Shown here: positions 8,332 to 16,859 of the stretch, piece by piece
How the letters are laid out: every line of letters starts with the position of its first letter
How positions within the stretch are numbered: the stretch's first letter is position 1
Assembly: GCF_000426065.1 (NCBI RefSeq)
Contig: NZ_AUEQ01000017.1
Location: 62,001-126,000, forward strand
Length of the DNA stretch: 64,000 nucleotides
Direction: 5' to 3'
Source of the DNA: Mycobacterium sp. URHD0025
Lineage (GTDB): Bacteria; Actinomycetota; Actinomycetes; Mycobacteriales; Mycobacteriaceae
Notes under the pieces: generated by a model
Told to the model about the DNA's origin: nothing
What the model saw: the letters and a program-made list of their open reading frames with translations, nothing else
Databases searched by the model: none
Program-made: the position numbers and the translations under genes

Positions 8332-8635
8332 GACTGAATCTCCTCCGAAAGTGAGACGACGAGATACGGACCGCTCTCAAGTATCGACTACAACACAGGT
8401 TGACCGTAGTTGACCCGTGAGAGTTGATGCGGCAAGCAATCAGAACCCCCGCCCGGTCGCCGGATAGCGACGTGACCGAAGCTGGACTCACGCAACAACA
8501 TAGAGCCATCGGCGAACGAAAAATGCCTTCCAGAACTTGGGGATGGCAGAGGCGTCAATATCCTCAATTATCCGGTTCGGAAGGCATTTCCGCTGTTCGT
8601 GGCCGGTCAAACCCCGGCCATTCGTCCGTCAAGGG
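8332..8635 (-). promoter_or_regulatory. Upstream region of the EspI-like gene, with a 10-bp-period direct repeat
   Basis: This ~300-bp gap has no gene I can support. On the plus strand it holds the direct repeat GTTGACC-GTA-GTTGACC (8401-8417), two copies spaced one helical turn apart, read GGTCAACTACGGTCAAC on the coding strand of the ATPase gene about 70 bp before its start. It is a candidate regulator site. The CTACGGTCAA core resembles the GTAGCG-element promoters but lacks the palindrome. Confidence 0.4.
8600..8620 (-). terminator. Hairpin after the Pro-rich membrane protein gene
   Basis: A 7-bp perfect stem TGGCCGG/CCGGCCA with a 7-nt loop starts 15 nt beyond the stop codon at 8636 on the minus strand. 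No U-tract follows. Confidence 0.45.
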
Positions 8636-9808
8636 CTAGCGAGGCGGCGACGACATCCGCTGAATCCCGCGATGAACCTGTATCCCGATATACGCCAGAA
8701 TCGCGCCGGCGAGCACGGTCACGCCAAGGCTGAAAAGCAGCGCCAGCATGATTCCGCCGGTCGAGTAGCGAAGTGATGACAGGTCCACGAGCGCAGCGAC
8801 GGTGAACAAGATGCTGAGGAGTGCCAGCACCACGCCGACGACGCAGATCCCGTAGGCGATGAACTGGTGGGCCTTCTTGGTACCCAGAGCGAAGTACAGG
8901 TAGCACAGACCGATGCCGACGCCCAGCGCGAGGATCGTCCCCACTGCGCCCATCAAACCGAAGAGAAGCGCCAGCACGATGCCTGCCGCGTAAGTGATGT
9001 ACACGAACTGGTCAGCCTGCTGTGGCGTCTGGCGCCACTTCTGGAACCACGGCTGACGGATCAGCTCGCCACGAATGCCTCGAGACATCAGCTGCGCGAT
9101 GAACGAATTGCTCTTGGAGAGCAGTGCATTCGCCGCTTCCATGGGGCTTTGCGCGCCGTTCGCCGAATACGGGTTCTGCGGGCCCGACGGATTCGGCGGG
9201 TACCCGCCAGGTCCTGAGGGGCCATATCCGGCCTGCGACGGCGGTGTGCCGTACCCGGGGGGTGGCGGCGGTGTGCCGTAACCCGGGGGCTGCGGCGGGG
9301 CTCCGTAACCCTGAGGTGGGGGCGGTGTCGCTCCGAAACCGGGAGGCGGTGTGGCGTAACCGGCAGGCGGGGGCGGGGGTGTGCCGTAACCCGGAGGCGG
9401 GGGAGGTGGCGTTCCGAAGCCCTGGGGCGGGGGTGTGCCGTAACCCGCAGGCGCGGGCGGCGGTGTGCCATAACCGGGCCGCTGCTGAGGAGGAGACCCC
9501 GCGGCAAAAGGTGGCGCCGTCGGCGTAGCCGGGCGCAGGTTCGGCGCGGCATACCCGGACGGTGGCGGCGCCTGCTGCTGGAAGTCATCGCCTCTGGCCG
9601 GTGCCGGGTTTTCTTTCGGGATGACCAGCTGAGTCTTGTCCTCATCGAACGCCGACGGTGCCGAGTTGACGACCCGCGTCCGCTGCTCGTCATCGGACTG
9701 CACGTCAGAGACGTTGGCCCCGCGATCCGGAGTAACGAACTGCGTCTTGTCGGGATCGGCTGCGGAGGGGGTCGAGACGTCCCCTGCCGCCGGGTCTTGA
9801 TCGGCCAT
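8636..9808 (-). CDS. Four-helix membrane protein with Pro/Gly/Tyr repeats and TQxV motifs
   Basis: A 390-residue protein started at ATG 9808, because upstream in-frame residues lack family character and GAGGA/AGGA precede this ATG. Three short threonine motifs sit in the first 65 residues: KTQFV (Thr22), RTRVV (Thr44) and KTQLV (Thr59). Each has Val at +3, the position FHA domains often read. A long repetitive region (GYGTPPPPP-type units) follows, then a C-terminal module with about four membrane helices. Function is unknown. It is a plausible membrane substrate of a Ser/Thr kinase and ligand of FHA proteins encoded nearby; this is inferred from motif form. The divergent neighbour is the FHA-HTH gene at 9968, 159 bp away. 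Confidence 0.65.
   Translation of the reverse strand: MADQDPAAGDVSTPSAADPDKTQFVTPDRGANVSDVQSDDEQRTRVVNSAPSAFDEDKTQLVIPKENPAPARGDDFQQQAPPPSGYAAPNLRPATPTAPPFAAGSPPQQRPGYGTPPPAPAGYGTPPPQGFGTPPPPPPGYGTPPPPPAGYATPPPGFGATPPPPQGYGAPPQPPGYGTPPPPPGYGTPPSQAGYGPSGPGGYPPNPSGPQNPYSANGAQSPMEAANALLSKSNSFIAQLMSRGIRGELIRQPWFQKWRQTPQQADQFVYITYAAGIVLALLFGLMGAVGTILALGVGIGLCYLYFALGTKKAHQFIAYGICVVGVVLALLSILFTVAALVDLSSLRYSTGGIMLALLFSLGVTVLAGAILAYIGIQVHRGIQRMSSPPR
9225..9480. repeat. Coding repeats for GYGTPPPP-type units
   Basis: Degenerate tandem units of roughly 27-36 bp, each containing tgtgccgtaacc or a close variant, encode the Gly-Tyr-Gly-Thr-Pro-rich segment of the membrane protein. They stay in frame and vary in number of prolines, so they are protein repeats, not a CRISPR array. 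Confidence 0.75.
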
Positions 9809-9939
9809 CGTCCTGGCGTTCCTCACGTCAAAGGGCAACAAGTGTTTGGCGGCTACGTTACGTGTTCCCAAGGCGGTGACTGCGCACCAATTTCGCAAGC
9901 GGTTTGACGTGCAACGGAAAACTGAAGCACCGCAAACCT

Positions 9940-9961
9940 GTAGCGCCGCTACGGTTAAGAT
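9940..9961 (+). promoter_or_regulatory. Perfect GTAGCG-C-CGCTAC palindrome and leaderless promoter
   Basis: A perfect 6-1-6 palindrome (9940-9952) lies in the spacer, three bases before a TAAGAT -10 hexamer (9956-9961). The ATG of the FHA-HTH gene is at 9968, six bases after the -10, so the transcript very likely begins at or next to the start codon (leaderless). An operator in this place would be expected to block RNA polymerase. Confidence 0.65.
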
Positions 9962-9967
9962 ACGCCA

Positions 9968-11098
9968 ATGGCATCAGCGGAGTCGTTCGTAGGCGACGTC
10001 GGCCAGGCTCCCGCGTTGACCATCAAGTGGCTCGACCATCTTGAGACCTTCCAGTCGGGACAGGCGCCGATCACTGTGGGGCGCGCGGAGAACACCGGTG
10101 CGCAGATCCGGATTCCGGACAATCGCATCTCACGCGAGCACATCACCGTGACGGTGAGGGATGGTCAGTGGATCGCTCGAGCGGTCGGACGCAACGGGGT
10201 TTTCATCGGCAACGACCGGGTCGACGGCGAGTTCGCGGTGTCACCCGACTCGGAGGTCGACGTGATGCTGGGGCACCCGGTCGCCGGTATCCCGATGTCC
10301 TTCTCGACCCGGGACCCGGTGAACGTCCACGTCGGTGAGCAGATCGCTCGGCGCCGCAAAGAACTCGGCATCAGTCAGCGCACCTTGGCCGACGAAGGCG
10401 TCGTCAATGCCGGCGCGCTCATCGGTATCGAGAAAGGCCGCAGTCAGCCCCGGGCGAAGACCGAGGATTCTCTGGAGCGGGCGCTGCAGTGGCCCAAGGG
10501 CGCGATCGAACAACTGCGCCGCCAGGTGCGCGCCGGAGTCGTTCGTCCCCCCTTCGCCGACAGCCGCTCGACGCCGATCGCCGGTGTTGACAGCGACGGA
10601 CCTACCGAGCTTCTGCGATACGACGGTGCCGGGGAAGTGACGTCCACGGTCGAGGTCACTCTGGTAACCGAGACCATCGGAATAGCGCTGGGTGCCACGC
10701 GCAGTCAGATCGCAGCGCTGCCCGATCCGGCGCAGCCCGACTATCCCGCGCGGGTTGCCGCCGTCACCTCGGACCTGGCTCGGCTCGAGCAGTTGGCCGT
10801 CAACGCTTCCCGCAGTTCCATCGAGATGGTCCGCGACCTGGGTGAGATCCGGCGTCTGCGCCGCGAGCTGACGCTCGCTGCGGCGGCCTCGCCTTACGCG
10901 ACCGTGGGCCAGCGATTGTTCGCCGCCCGTCGCAACGCCGAGTTGAGCATCGACGAGGTAGCGCCGATGGCCGGGGTCAGTGCGGAAGACATCAGGAGGG
11001 CGGAGGCCGGGGCCGAACTCGGTGGTGGGGTTGAGGTTCAGCTGCAACGATTCATTGCAGCGTTGGGGTCGGATTCGGGGAACAGGACAGCTGGATGA
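9968..11098 (+). CDS. FHA-domain protein with two HTH modules (phosphothreonine-responsive regulator)
   Basis: A 376-residue protein. The FHA domain (about residues 18-112) has its signature residues: Gly38-Arg39, Ser55-Arg56-x-His58 and Asn76-Gly77, which bind phosphothreonine. An HTH-like domain follows (about 118-186, RRRKELGISQRTLADEG and IEKGRSQPRAKT). A helical middle region and a C-terminal XRE-like HTH (about 312-368) complete it. It likely reads a Ser/Thr-kinase mark and binds DNA, plausibly the palindrome at its own promoter. It is the first gene of a tight run: its stop overlaps the next ATG by four bases (ATGA), and two lipoproteins and a kinase follow. In position and FHA content it recalls Rv3863 of M. 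tuberculosis (from memory). Confidence 0.78.
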   Translation: MASAESFVGDVGQAPALTIKWLDHLETFQSGQAPITVGRAENTGAQIRIPDNRISREHITVTVRDGQWIARAVGRNGVFIGNDRVDGEFAVSPDSEVDVMLGHPVAGIPMSFSTRDPVNVHVGEQIARRRKELGISQRTLADEGVVNAGALIGIEKGRSQPRAKTEDSLERALQWPKGAIEQLRRQVRAGVVRPPFADSRSTPIAGVDSDGPTELLRYDGAGEVTSTVEVTLVTETIGIALGATRSQIAALPDPAQPDYPARVAAVTSDLARLEQLAVNASRSSIEMVRDLGEIRRLRRELTLAAAASPYATVGQRLFAARRNAELSIDEVAPMAGVSAEDIRRAEAGAELGGGVEVQLQRFIAALGSDSGNRTAG

Positions 11099-12318
11099 TC
11101 AGAATTGCGGGGGCATTCGTCGCCATCACCATCGCCGTCACGGCAGTGGGCTGCACCAGGGAGGCATCGGAAGCGCAGCCCAAAGCTGCTGAGCAGTCTG
11201 CGGCCAAGCCCGGCGAGGTGGATGTCGCGGCCCTGGACCCGGGCAACTATCCGACAAAGCCCTTGCCTCCCATGGGAACTGGGGGCGGACCGCAGCACCG
11301 TGCGGTTCTGGAGGCGAACAGGATTGCGGACGTCGTGGTGGGGCCGTGGGAAGTCGACACGGCCATCAACGAGCCCGCCGGGCTCGGCATCATGGCATTT
11401 GGCGGATCTCCCATACTGCCGGAGAAACTGCAGTTGGTCGCCAGCGAACAGGCTGCCGAAGCGGGCAAACCGGGAATGATCACCGGCTATGCCTCGACCC
11501 GCAAGATCCAAAACCAGAAAGCCCTCATCAATGTGGTGCTGGAGATGAAGGATCCCGAGGCCGCCAAGGCCGCGGCGCACGATATGCCTCAAAGAATGCT
11601 GGACTATGCCGGCCAATACGAGTTCACAAAGGGCACCTCGATAGTGCCGATTCCTGGCCACGAGGACGCCTTTGCCGTCGCCTCCACCTCCACCAAGTAC
11701 CAGCAGGAAGGGCTGCGCCAGACGGTGAACTCATTCACCGCGCGCGGTCCTTTCGTCTTGATGCAGATGGCCCAAACCAGCGGAGAGATGTCAGAGGCAG
11801 TATCACTGGTCGCCAAAACACTTGACCTGCAGGTACCGGCGATTGATTCGTTCACTCCGACCCCTGCGGCAGAGTTGGTGAACCTGCCCAAGGATCCGAC
11901 TGGGCTGTTGGCGCGTGCGCTGCCGGTTGCTCCTAAGGAAGAAACATTCATCAACAACGCGACATTGGGGCCGCGGGCGATGCTGCATCAGGAACGGAAC
12001 CCTGTTTTGGCGAGCAAGGCCTACAGCGATGCAGGTGTCGACGTGAGCGTGATCGCGAATTCATCGGTGTTACGCGCCCGTGACAACGCCGCGGCCAAGG
12101 CGCTGACGGCAGACTATTCGAAAATCGAAGGCCGACCTGTTACCTCAGCCGATGCGGTGCCGAACCTGCCTGACAGCACGTGCTATGAGGTGACCGGTAC
12201 TGACAACTTTGCATGTGTAGGCGTTTTCGATCGGTACACATTCGCGGTGTATGGCGCGCGGATCAAGGACTTGCATCAGATGGCGGCCGCACAGTATCTG
12301 ATCCTGGCCGCCAAATGA
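11095..12318 (+). CDS. Lipoprotein of a mycobacterial DUF7373-like family, copy 1
   Basis: A 407-residue precursor with a short basic N-terminus, hydrophobic core and lipobox AVGC (Cys20), so it should be anchored to the outer face of the membrane. The mature part begins with a DPGNYPTKP motif and contains RIADVVVGPWEVD. The same phrases recur in the next gene (RPGNYDTTPYP, RMADHVIGPWEVD), so the two are tandem paralogues. I think the family is DUF7373; function is unknown. Translation is coupled to the FHA-HTH gene by an ATGA overlap and to the second lipoprotein by another. Co-transcription with a kinase suggests an extracytoplasmic partner in the same pathway. Confidence 0.75.
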   Translation: MIRIAGAFVAITIAVTAVGCTREASEAQPKAAEQSAAKPGEVDVAALDPGNYPTKPLPPMGTGGGPQHRAVLEANRIADVVVGPWEVDTAINEPAGLGIMAFGGSPILPEKLQLVASEQAAEAGKPGMITGYASTRKIQNQKALINVVLEMKDPEAAKAAAHDMPQRMLDYAGQYEFTKGTSIVPIPGHEDAFAVASTSTKYQQEGLRQTVNSFTARGPFVLMQMAQTSGEMSEAVSLVAKTLDLQVPAIDSFTPTPAAELVNLPKDPTGLLARALPVAPKEETFINNATLGPRAMLHQERNPVLASKAYSDAGVDVSVIANSSVLRARDNAAAKALTADYSKIEGRPVTSADAVPNLPDSTCYEVTGTDNFACVGVFDRYTFAVYGARIKDLHQMAAAQYLILAAK

Positions 12319-13511
12319 TCCGGGGCGAGGCAGCTACCCGCCTGCGCGGTGTCCTGGGGGCGGTCACGGCGATCACGGTGGTGGCGAGCGGGTGCAGCAG
12401 CGTGATCGGCGGTGAGGCCGTCAAGGACCCGGCGGTGGCTGCCGATGCTGTCAACACTGCGCTGCTGCGGCCCGGCAACTACGACACCACCCCGTACCCG
12501 GCTCCGAAGATGTCGGTGCCGGGTGCCAAACATGTGGAGGCTCAGCGGATGGCGGACCACGTGATCGGTCCGTGGGAGGTCGACCCCGCGCTCACCGAGC
12601 CGCTGCTTCCCATGATCGGGGTGGCCCTGTCGGACAAGGGTATTGACCATGTAATCGGCGCTCCGGCCGGACAAATCGCTGTCGATCACGGGTTCGTCAA
12701 CGGCTTCGTCACGGGGCGAACGAATACCTTGAAAGGCGATGTTCCGCAGACGGCGTTGATCAACATGGTGCTGCGCTTTCCCACCGCTGATGACGCAGCG
12801 GCGGTCGCCGGTGCGGCCCACGAGCAGACGCCAACTGGCATCACGACTCCCGAACCAGTGACCATCGCTGGGCATCCCGAGGCTCTGGCGATCCGCGGGC
12901 CCGTCGACGGGGGTGTCCGGGTGATCAGTTTCACCGCGCACGGCTCCTACGTTCTCTACCAGAACGCGAATACGCCCGACGGCCGCGCTCCTGAGGATTT
13001 GGTGGCGCGAACCCTCGATCTGCAGATCCCGGCGATCGATGCGTTCAAAGCGACCGAGCCCGCCCAATTCCCGACGATGGAACTCGACCCCACGCACCTC
13101 ATCGCCCGAACGCTGCGCGACGGGGAACCCAACACCATGATGGGGGTCTACGGCCGCCATGGCATTATGCATTTCGAATCCCCGGACCTGGCTCCGTTGT
13201 TGGAAACTGCTGGCGTCGAAGCCGTTTCGAGGGGCCAATCCACCACGGTCTTCCAAGCCCGTGACGCCGCAGCGGCCAAGGAGCTTGCGGCGAAGATGGC
13301 GGAAAGTCTCAGCAAGGGCGCCGAACCGTCCGAGGCGGTACCGGGCATGCCCACTGCGAAGTGCTTTGACTCGGCGAAAGCATCCATCGTGGTGCTCCGG
13401 GCAGTCTGTGTCGTCGCTGCCGACCGGTGGGTGCTCCGCTCTGCCTCTCAGCAACCACGCGACGCCGCACAGCAACTCGCAGCCCAGTACCTGATGCTGG
13501 TCGGAAAGTAA
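12315..13511 (+). CDS. Lipoprotein of a mycobacterial DUF7373-like family, copy 2
   Basis: A 398-residue lipoprotein precursor started at ATG 12315, which overlaps the upstream stop (ATGA). An earlier in-frame start at 12213 would bury the signal peptide. The lipobox is ASGC (Cys27). The mature region repeats the plan of its upstream paralogue (GNY motif, RMADHVIGPWEVD, then a long alpha/beta region ending HAAQQLAAQYLMLVGK-like). The two share structure but have clearly diverged, so the duplication is old. It is ten bases ahead of the kinase gene, so the operon runs FHA-HTH, lipoprotein, lipoprotein, kinase. Ligand and function are unknown. Confidence 0.75.
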   Translation: MIRGEAATRLRGVLGAVTAITVVASGCSSVIGGEAVKDPAVAADAVNTALLRPGNYDTTPYPAPKMSVPGAKHVEAQRMADHVIGPWEVDPALTEPLLPMIGVALSDKGIDHVIGAPAGQIAVDHGFVNGFVTGRTNTLKGDVPQTALINMVLRFPTADDAAAVAGAAHEQTPTGITTPEPVTIAGHPEALAIRGPVDGGVRVISFTAHGSYVLYQNANTPDGRAPEDLVARTLDLQIPAIDAFKATEPAQFPTMELDPTHLIARTLRDGEPNTMMGVYGRHGIMHFESPDLAPLLETAGVEAVSRGQSTTVFQARDAAAAKELAAKMAESLSKGAEPSEAVPGMPTAKCFDSAKASIVVLRAVCVVAADRWVLRSASQQPRDAAQQLAAQYLMLVGK

Positions 13512-13520
13512 AAGGCAACA

Positions 13521-15611
13521 ATGGAATTCAAGCCCGGTGACGTCGTCGGCGGCTACGCGATCCAAGGTGTCCTGGGTAGGGGTGGCATGGGCATCGTCTA
13601 TCGCGCCGCGAATCCGACCCTGCCCCGTAGCGACGCACTCAAGGTCCTCAGCTCTGAGTACTCCAACGATCCTCAGTTTCGGGCTCGCTTCGAGCGTGAG
13701 GCGACCGTCGCATCCACCCTCGGCCATCCCAATATCGTCGCCGTTTACTCGCGCGGCGAAACCGAGGGCGGCCAGCTGTGGATCGCGATGCAGTACGTCG
13801 CAGGCACGGATGCGGATCGCGAATTGCTCGACGGCAGAATGACTCCTGATCGCGCCGCTCATGTGATCGGTGAGGTGGCGAAAGCTCTCGACTACGCACA
13901 CCGGCGTCGCGTGCTGCACCGCGATGTCAAGCCGGCGAACTTCCTGATCGCTCCCGCCGAACACGAGGGCGACGACGAACGGGTCTTTCTGGCGGACTTC
14001 GGCATCGCGCGCGCCAAGGACGACACCACCCATCTCACCACCGATGGAACGGTGATGGCGTCTATCGCCTACGCCGCACCCGAAGCGCTCAGTGGAACCT
14101 CCGATCAACTCGACCATCGAGCCGACATCTATTCGTTGGGTTGCAGTCTGTTTCGCCTGCTGACAGGCAAAACACCGTTCGCCGGCCGGGGCGGTGTGCC
14201 GGCAATTGTGACGGCACACGTCTTCGAAGATCCGCCGAAGGTCACCGACCTGGCGCCGCATTTGCCGATCGGCCTCAACGACGTGATCGCCAAGGCCATG
14301 GCGAAGAACCCCGATGCGCGTTATCAGACGGCCCGTGAACTGGCCGAGGCGACGACGGCGGCGATCGCGGACACCACCACCGCAGTGCCAAAGTCGACGG
14401 TGACGCAGGCGTGGGACGCGGCACCGCCCGCTGACGGAGTCACCCACCCAGCGGGCCGTCCTCCGCACTGGCGGCCGGGTGGGCCGCAACCGACCACCGG
14501 AATACGGCCAGGACCACACTCGGCGCCTGCCCCGACTTATCCCAGTGGCCAATTCAGTGCGACGCACGCACCCACTCAACCCCGCGAGTTCACCGGAGCG
14601 CCGGCAGGACCCCGGTCGCCGGTGCCGATGCCACCGCCGGAGAAGAAGTCGCTCAAGCGGCGTATTGCAATTCCGGCCGCCGCGGTGGCGCTGGTGGCAG
14701 TACTGGCCATCGCGGGGTTCGTATTGCTCTATCGGAACAATCCGAACAACGCTCCGTACACACCGCAGACGATCACACATGCCCACGGCACGACCGAGAT
14801 CACTGCCAGTCCCCGCGCTGTCGCTGCGCTGGGGCCCGGTGACGCTGATGCGCTGTTGGCGTTGGGGTTACAACCGGTAGCCATCGCTTCGGTTGGCGGC
14901 ACCGTGCCGTCCTGGATTCAGGACAAGCTGACCGGCGATCCCGCGTTGATGAATTTCATCGACACCAGCGCTATCGGGGCGGCCAAGCCGGATCTCATCC
15001 TGGCGACCGGTGACATCGACGATGCGACATACGAGCGGCTGGCGGCTATTGCCCCGACGGTCACCCGCCCGACTGGCGATGACCAGCCGTGGAACTGGCA
15101 ATCGCAGCTGAAGTGGGTCGCCAAGATCGTCGGCAAGGAAGGCGTTGCAACACAGCTGACGTCGACGATTGCGGCCCAACAGAACGATCTGCGCAACCAG
15201 AACAGCAAGGCCGCGGGAAAGACCGTCTCGGTTTTGAATATGACTGATGAGGGCCTCAGTTGGACCCTGACACCCTCTAACGCCGCCGACTTCCTGACCA
15301 CCATCGGGCTGGCCTATGACCAGAAGTTGGCGCGTGGCGAGGGGGAGACGGCAGTAACCCGGGCGGTGGGGAATCTGTACACGCTGTACACGATCGACAG
15401 CAGTGTGCTGGTGGTGATCCGTACTGATAAAGCTGCTGGGGGTGGCGGCGCGGCCGGCCTGCCTTCAGAGCTGAGCGCCTTCCGGGGGGCGCTCGTAATC
15501 GTGGATGATCCCGATACCATTGCGGCGCTGGAGAATCCGGGAGGAGTGCTGGCTACTCAGTTCTTGGACAAGACGTGGGTGCCGCAGCTGGTCGACCAAG
15601 TGCACGCGTAG
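13521..15611 (+). CDS. Ser/Thr protein kinase with an outer FecB/FhuD-like binding domain
   Basis: A 696-residue membrane kinase. The cytoplasmic kinase (about 12-275) is complete: glycine loop GRGGMG (19-24), Lys41 in ALKVL, HRDVKPANF with catalytic Asp135, DFG at 159-161, and APE in the activation segment. A Pro-rich juxtamembrane linker and one membrane helix (about 380-402) follow. The outer part (about 410-696) resembles class III periplasmic binding proteins for iron-siderophores or haem: SPRAVAALGPGDADALLALGLQPVAIASVGG, KPDLILATG and LAAIAPTVTR. PknB-like kinases usually carry PASTA domains and PknH its own sensor; a binding-protein sensor is unusual. Likely role: phosphorylate FHA-binding targets in response to a small ligand such as a metal chelate (inferred). 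It ends at a shared terminator. Confidence 0.88.
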   Translation: MEFKPGDVVGGYAIQGVLGRGGMGIVYRAANPTLPRSDALKVLSSEYSNDPQFRARFEREATVASTLGHPNIVAVYSRGETEGGQLWIAMQYVAGTDADRELLDGRMTPDRAAHVIGEVAKALDYAHRRRVLHRDVKPANFLIAPAEHEGDDERVFLADFGIARAKDDTTHLTTDGTVMASIAYAAPEALSGTSDQLDHRADIYSLGCSLFRLLTGKTPFAGRGGVPAIVTAHVFEDPPKVTDLAPHLPIGLNDVIAKAMAKNPDARYQTARELAEATTAAIADTTTAVPKSTVTQAWDAAPPADGVTHPAGRPPHWRPGGPQPTTGIRPGPHSAPAPTYPSGQFSATHAPTQPREFTGAPAGPRSPVPMPPPEKKSLKRRIAIPAAAVALVAVLAIAGFVLLYRNNPNNAPYTPQTITHAHGTTEITASPRAVAALGPGDADALLALGLQPVAIASVGGTVPSWIQDKLTGDPALMNFIDTSAIGAAKPDLILATGDIDDATYERLAAIAPTVTRPTGDDQPWNWQSQLKWVAKIVGKEGVATQLTSTIAAQQNDLRNQNSKAAGKTVSVLNMTDEGLSWTLTPSNAADFLTTIGLAYDQKLARGEGETAVTRAVGNLYTLYTIDSSVLVVIRTDKAAGGGGAAGLPSELSAFRGALVIVDDPDTIAALENPGGVLATQFLDKTWVPQLVDQVHA

Positions 15612-15644
15612 GCAATCGGTGGTGGTAACGGACTGCGAAATGTC

Positions 15645-15684
15645 GCACGGACCAGGCCGGCTCGGGTGGCGATCTGGTCCGTGC
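15645..15684. terminator. Bidirectional hairpin between kinase and sensor operon
   Basis: An 11-bp perfect stem GCACGGACCAG (15645-15655) pairs with CTGGTCCGTGC (15674-15684), loop 18 nt. It sits between convergent genes, 34 nt after the kinase stop and 11 nt after the stop of the minus-strand sensor gene. Confidence 0.7.
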
Positions 15685-15694
15685 GCCGGTTCGG

Positions 15695-16780
15695 TCAGCG
15701 GCTGCCGGTTACCTTGGCGCCGATGTCTCGGGCGAGGGTGAATCCCGACGAGCCGATGTTCGACGAGCAGACCCGCACGTCGACAACGACGTTCTTGCGC
15801 GGGGTCATGCCACGCTCACAGGCTCTATCGCTGCCTTGACGGTCCTTCCACATCAGCATGTGGGCAGTGCCATCAGTGTCTGCGGCCACTCCCATCTTGA
15901 CGGTCTGCTGCTCGCCGCCGCCCTCGGTATTGACCTCGCTGTAGTTGCAGCCTCGCCACGCCGAAAACTGGCCGTTGTAAAACCTGGTCGCTTCGGTCTC
16001 GGTATTGAACGCGATCACCGCCTGCATGACGGCGACTTTGGTCGTGTCATCCGTGAGGATCTGGCCGGCGAAACCGGAGTAGTTGGCCGTCCGGTACACG
16101 TAGTCGATGCCGGGCAGCAGGGCGCCGGCACAGTTGGAGGGCTCCACCGTCAGGCCGTCGAAGGGCTCGGACTGCACGGCGGCCGCGGGCTTGAAGTTTC
16201 CGGTGAATCTCTCGTTCAGATCGGTGACGGATGCCAGCAGGGTGGGCAGGGCAGCTGTGTCTACATTCTCTGATGCGCCGGCTCCGGGGGCCTGCGAGGT
16301 CGTGGAGGACGGGGCCTCGGAGGGCGCACTCGAGGTGGCTGCGGAGCTCGTCGAGGCAGTGTCGGACTTCGTGTCGCCAGATCCGAAGTCGCCGAGCACA
16401 TACACGCCCGCCCCAACCAGGACGACCACTGCGATCAAAACTGCGGCGGTCAGTCCTCGGGGCTTTTTCTTGCCGGGAGGAGATGTGGGCGCCCCGGCCG
16501 GATAGCCCGCGAAGGGGTATTGCCCAGGCGGGTGGGGCGGTTGCCAGCCCCCACTCGGTTGTGCCGGCGGCGACGACTGTGGTGGCCACCCAGGGTTTGC
16601 AGGCTGCCCGTAGCCGTACTGCGGGGGCATCGGGCCGGTCGGCGGCGGTGCGGACGGGGGAACCGGGGTGTGGCGGGGCACCACCGCTGTAGCGTCGTCG
16701 TCGTCGGGCGGCGGGACCGGACGATTGATGGGCCAGTCTGCGGTCATGTCCGCGTCGTGGTTGGGGTCGTGTGTACTCAT
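15695..16780 (-). CDS. Membrane protein with PknH-type outer sensor domain (copy 1)
   Basis: A 361-residue single-pass protein with no kinase domain. The cytoplasmic tail (about 1-108) is Pro/Gly/Tyr-rich and contains DDATAVVP with Thr31, a possible phospho-site. A membrane helix (about 112-132) follows a KKKP stop-transfer cluster. A Ser/Thr linker leads to an outer domain matching the PknH C-terminal sensor, with four cysteines in the contexts PSNCAGALLPG, RGCNY, RACERGM and VRVC. In PknH such cysteines form two disulfides. It is last in a minus-strand run of four related genes and closely resembles its upstream neighbour, so it arose by tandem duplication. Ligand is unknown. Confidence 0.85.
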   Translation of the reverse strand: MSTHDPNHDADMTADWPINRPVPPPDDDDATAVVPRHTPVPPSAPPPTGPMPPQYGYGQPANPGWPPQSSPPAQPSGGWQPPHPPGQYPFAGYPAGAPTSPPGKKKPRGLTAAVLIAVVVLVGAGVYVLGDFGSGDTKSDTASTSSAATSSAPSEAPSSTTSQAPGAGASENVDTAALPTLLASVTDLNERFTGNFKPAAAVQSEPFDGLTVEPSNCAGALLPGIDYVYRTANYSGFAGQILTDDTTKVAVMQAVIAFNTETEATRFYNGQFSAWRGCNYSEVNTEGGGEQQTVKMGVAADTDGTAHMLMWKDRQGSDRACERGMTPRKNVVVDVRVCSSNIGSSGFTLARDIGAKVTGSR

Positions 16781-16859
16781 TAACTGGTCAGCCTGCCTTA
16801 GGTACGCGACGATTGTGGCCGCTTTGCATCGGGGCGCTGTGCCGGTGCTCGCGTTTTAT

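Noticed and set aside
9225..9480. Repeat array resembling a CRISPR at first sight
   Set aside because: Units stay in one reading frame, vary in length and encode a Pro/Gly/Tyr-rich segment; there are no unique spacers and no cas genes.
12276..14786. Minus-strand open frame of 836 codons
   Set aside because: It lies opposite the second lipoprotein and the kinase, which have clear domains; the antisense translation is Arg/Gly-rich with no recognisable fold. High GC makes such shadow frames common.
16676..16702. GCTGTAGCGTC inside the 15695-16780 gene
   Set aside because: It resembles the GTAGCG element but lies in the codons for the DATAVV motif, far from a promoter.
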